DNA of 8,654 bases from Bacteroidota bacterium (GTDB lineage Bacteria > Bacteroidota > Bacteroidia > Bacteroidales > UBA10428). Both the position numbers and the translations under genes were made by a program. The DNA is taken from positions 1-8,654 of the forward strand of contig JAGDMB010000163.1 in the NCBI GenBank assembly GCA_017860375.1. The letters are read 5' to 3'. This document shows, one piece after another, positions 6,672-8,654 of this stretch; the first letter of the stretch is position 1, and the number at the start of each line of letters is the position of its first letter. Under the pieces are notes generated by a model. That model searched no databases, had not been told where the DNA came from, and was given only the letters and a program-made list of their open reading frames with translations.

Positions 6672-8075
6672 CTAACTGTAACTGGAACTATCCCAGCAAT
6701 GGGTGCACAATTTTTCCTTCGGCAGTCCGATTGCGGTCACCAGATCGGATAAACGCTGAAATTTCAATGAGTTTATTTTAAGTCTCTTCCGGATCTTTTC
6801 GACCATTTCATGATGGGCTTCCGAATCCGTATTCAGGTAATCGTCATAATTTACCATATCGGTGCCCTCAATTTCGGATACGGCTTTCCTGCCGGCAAGG
6901 TCAAGGGAAGACCTTGAATTGGAGAAATTCAGGAATTCACAGGGGAACAGCAGGGTGGGACAGGCGATCCGTATATGCACCTCGGCGGCGCCCTCATCGA
7001 ACAACTTTTTTGTGTTATCTTTTAACTGGGTACCCCTTACGATGGAATCATCGCAAAATACCATGCGCTGACCCTCGATCATTTCGCGATTGGGGATCAG
7101 CTTCATGCGGGCGATGAAATCACGTTGAGACTGGTCCTGCGGCATAAAACTGCGGGGCCAGGTAGGTGTATATTTCACAAAAGCCCTGTAATAGGGTAAT
7201 TTCCTTTCATTGCTGTACCCAATGGCATGACCCAGTCCGGAATCAGGGATGCCGGATACAAAGTCAACCGGTGTATCATCTTTGCGTGCAAGCGAAGCTC
7301 CGCAACGATAGCGGCATGACTCCACGTTAACGCCTTCGTACACCGAAGCCGGGTAACCATAATAAACCCAGAGAAAGGAACATATCTGCATTTTCTCACC
7401 CGGTGGAGAAAGCTGCCGTGCGCCGTCGGATGTGATATGCATGATCTCTCCCGGACCCAGTTCATGGTCTGTTTCATAATCAAGGTTCGGAAAAGAAATG
7501 GACTCGCTGGTCACCGCCCAGGCATCCTTTTTCCGGCCTACCACAATGGGCGTCCGGCCCAGCTTATCGCGCGCGGCAATGATGCCATCTTCGACAAGGA
7601 TCAGCATGGAGCAGGAGCCTTTGATCCGCTCAAAAACATTCTTTATTCCTTCCACAAACGTCTCCTCTTCGGCAATCAGCATGGCGACCAGCTCAGTCTG
7701 ATTAATCCCCGTTCCCGACATCTCACTGAAATGCCTGCATTGCTTGAGCGCCCTTTGTTCAAGTTCCTCGTAGTTGCTGATCTTTCCCACAATGGCCAGG
7801 GCGAAAGTTCCCATATGGGAATTGATGATCAGGGGCTGGCTTTGCCAGTCGCTGATGATTCCCATGCCCGCCCTGCCTTTAAAACCGGCAAGTTCGGGTT
7901 CGAACTTGGTTCGGAAATAATCGTTTTCCAGACTATGGATAGCCCTTTGAAAACCATCCTCGCCTGACACGCACATTCCGCCTCTTTTTGTCCCCAGGTG
8001 AGAATTATAATCCGTGCCGTAAAAGACATCATACACACAATCGTGCTTTGTAACACAACCAAAAAAGCCGCTCAT
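6672..8075 (-). CDS. PurF-like amidophosphoribosyltransferase with degenerate glutaminase domain
   Basis: This 467-aa protein has the layout of glutamine PRPP amidotransferase: an N-terminal class II glutaminase-type (Ntn) domain over about 1-225 and a phosphoribosyltransferase domain over about 226-467. The PRPP-binding loop FCDDSIVRGTQ (340-350) is intact. Cys232, Cys379, Cys457 and Cys460 align with the four [4Fe-4S] ligands of the Bacillus-type enzyme. The glutaminase site is not intact. The protein starts MSGFFG, so the nucleophilic Cys after Met is replaced by Ser. The usual NG of AHNGN is VG (96-97), and the RYST arginine region reads GIISD. It may use free ammonia, receive it from a partner, or have another role. 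Canonical PurF would act in step 1 of purine synthesis. Bacteroidota often also carry a longer PurF with an N-terminal Cys; I recall similar 'MSGFFG' proteins there annotated as amidophosphoribosyltransferase. It appears monocistronic; no clear terminator follows it. Confidence 0.85.
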   Translation of the reverse strand: MSGFFGCVTKHDCVYDVFYGTDYNSHLGTKRGGMCVSGEDGFQRAIHSLENDYFRTKFEPELAGFKGRAGMGIISDWQSQPLIINSHMGTFALAIVGKISNYEELEQRALKQCRHFSEMSGTGINQTELVAMLIAEEETFVEGIKNVFERIKGSCSMLILVEDGIIAARDKLGRTPIVVGRKKDAWAVTSESISFPNLDYETDHELGPGEIMHITSDGARQLSPPGEKMQICSFLWVYYGYPASVYEGVNVESCRYRCGASLARKDDTPVDFVSGIPDSGLGHAIGYSNERKLPYYRAFVKYTPTWPRSFMPQDQSQRDFIARMKLIPNREMIEGQRMVFCDDSIVRGTQLKDNTKKLFDEGAAEVHIRIACPTLLFPCEFLNFSNSRSSLDLAGRKAVSEIEGTDMVNYDDYLNTDSEAHHEMVEKIRKRLKINSLKFQRLSDLVTAIGLPKEKLCTHCWDSSSYS

Positions 8076-8172
8076 CCGAAATCAGTTTTTGTTTGTTAAT
8101 CGGTCGGAATGATTGGATCCCATCCCTGTTGTTCAGATCCTGAATCCGAATAAAATCCTATCCGGTTTGATT

Positions 8173-8180
8173 CAAATATA
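8173..8180 (-). promoter_or_regulatory. Candidate -7 box for the PurF-like gene
   Basis: The minus strand reads TATATTTG, a perfect TAnnTTTG match, 98 bases before the ATG. A TTTG lies 16 bases upstream of it, slightly closer than the usual 19-21. This implies a leader of about 90 bases. I found no riboswitch-like fold in that leader by eye. Confidence 0.5.
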
Positions 8181-8265
8181 GCCAATAATAGAATGCCAAA
8201 TCCGGGTGTTGATTATTTGTGTGAAAATTGCAGCAGGGGCCCGGATCGCTGGCTCTCAACCGCAT

Positions 8266-8308
8266 TTGCCGGCCTACTCATAAAAAACAACACAGATCCG
8301 GCCGGCAA
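8266..8308. repeat. Perfect 9-bp inverted repeat in divergent intergenic region
   Basis: TTGCCGGCC (8266-8274) and GGCCGGCAA (8300-8308) are perfect inverted copies separated by 25 bases. A second inverted pair, CCGGATC (8241-8247) and GATCCGG (8295-8301), overlaps the right arm. The arms lie upstream of both divergent genes, outside the predicted promoter boxes. They could be an operator or a transcribed hairpin; nothing identifies a binding protein. Confidence 0.5.
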
Positions 8309-8334
8309 GGTCTTTACTGTTTCATAAAAATATG

Positions 8335-8342
8335 TAGCTTTA
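8335..8342 (+). promoter_or_regulatory. Weak candidate -7 box for the lipoprotein gene at 8367
   Basis: TAGCTTTA matches seven of eight positions of TAnnTTTG and lies 24 bases before the ATG. A TTTA at 8313-8316, 18 bases upstream, could serve as the -33 element. Both elements are imperfect. Confidence 0.3.
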
Positions 8343-8366
8343 TAGGATAAACCAAAAAAAACTCCT

Positions 8367-8654
8367 ATGAAAAAGGTTGTCGCTTTCTATTTCATCATGA
8401 TTCTTCCCTTGACAGTCATTATTATAAACGGCTGCGCAAAGGAGATAAAAAAGAAGGACATTGGCCTTCAGCTATGGTCCATCCGGCAAGACATGCATAA
8501 AGATCCTGTCAAAACGATGGAAGAACTCGGGAAAACTGGCTACGCTTTTGTTGAAACAGCAGACTATTCCCACGGCAGGTTTTACGGGATGTCTCCGGCT
8601 GATTTCAAAGCACTGGTGGAAAAAAACAATATGCGTTTTCTAAGTTCCCATACA
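8367..8654 (+). CDS. Sugar phosphate isomerase/epimerase-type lipoprotein, N-terminal part
   Basis: The frame is open to the window end with 96 codons visible, so the C-terminus is missing. It begins MKKVVAFYFIMILPLTVIII, a signal peptide, followed by NGC with the lipobox-type Cys at residue 23. The protein is therefore probably a lipoprotein anchored outside the cytoplasm. The mature start, IGLQLWSIRQDMHKDP (32-47), then TMEELGKTGYAFVE and FYGMSPADFKALVE, is typical of the xylose isomerase-like TIM-barrel superfamily: the first strand, then the helix and second strand with the acidic FVE motif. Such exported members in Bacteroidota are usually annotated as sugar phosphate isomerase/epimerase; the substrate is not predictable here, and the metal-binding residues lie beyond the window. 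It is transcribed away from the PurF-like gene. Confidence 0.85.
   Translation, partial: MKKVVAFYFIMILPLTVIIINGCAKEIKKKDIGLQLWSIRQDMHKDPVKTMEELGKTGYAFVETADYSHGRFYGMSPADFKALVEKNNMRFLSSHT

Noticed and set aside
7437..7967. 176-codon plus-strand frame opposite the PurF-like gene
   Set aside because: It is an antisense shadow of a well-supported gene and its translation matches no known protein pattern. The same applies to the other plus-strand frames between 786 and 7701.
8076..8172. Purine riboswitch in the leader of the PurF-like gene
   Set aside because: No conserved purine-aptamer core or three-way-junction pattern could be found by eye.

Overview
The window looks like chromosome of a member of the Bacteroidota (class Bacteroidia). 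The evidence is an outer-membrane TonB-dependent receptor with an N-terminal STN domain and a carboxypeptidase-regulatory-like domain, a DUF4249 lipoprotein, a plug-only secreted protein, a PurF-like enzyme of the 'MSGFFG' type, and several TAnnTTTG-type -7 promoter boxes. These identifications come from reading motifs and recalling families; no database search was run.

Layout. Almost everything lies on the minus strand, so it is read from high to low coordinates. At the right edge a plus-strand lipoprotein of the sugar phosphate isomerase/epimerase type starts at 8367 and runs off the window. A 291-bp divergent intergenic region separates it from a PurF-like protein (8075 to 6672). Next come a tRNA-Val(GAC) gene (6572 to 6498) and a good intrinsic terminator (about 6490 to 6451). 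A minus-strand operon then starts at 6292 and continues off the left edge. It encodes a 268-aa secreted protein of unknown function, a 1290-aa reading frame joining a TonB-dependent receptor to a DUF4249 lipoprotein, and a secreted protein with MG2-like/Ig-like domains and a TonB plug domain but no visible barrel (540 codons in the window).

How the genes work together. The operon is tightly packed. Both gene boundaries are ATGA overlaps, and a third ATGA sits at the internal receptor/DUF4249 boundary. All products carry export signals, so they probably act together at the outer membrane in uptake or surface handling of an unknown substrate. Receptor plus DUF4249 is a recurrent Bacteroidota pairing; the substrate cannot be told from sequence.

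Most notable points. (1) The receptor has no stop codon of its own. It lacks the usual final barrel strand and runs in frame straight into the start codon and signal peptide of the DUF4249 lipoprotein. The other two frames do not restore a normal ending, so a simple frameshift does not explain it. (2) The PurF-like protein has lost the recognisable glutaminase catalytic residues but keeps the PRPP-binding loop and four cysteines matching the iron-sulfur ligands of the Bacillus-type enzyme. I see no CRISPR array, insertion sequence, integrase or rRNA.
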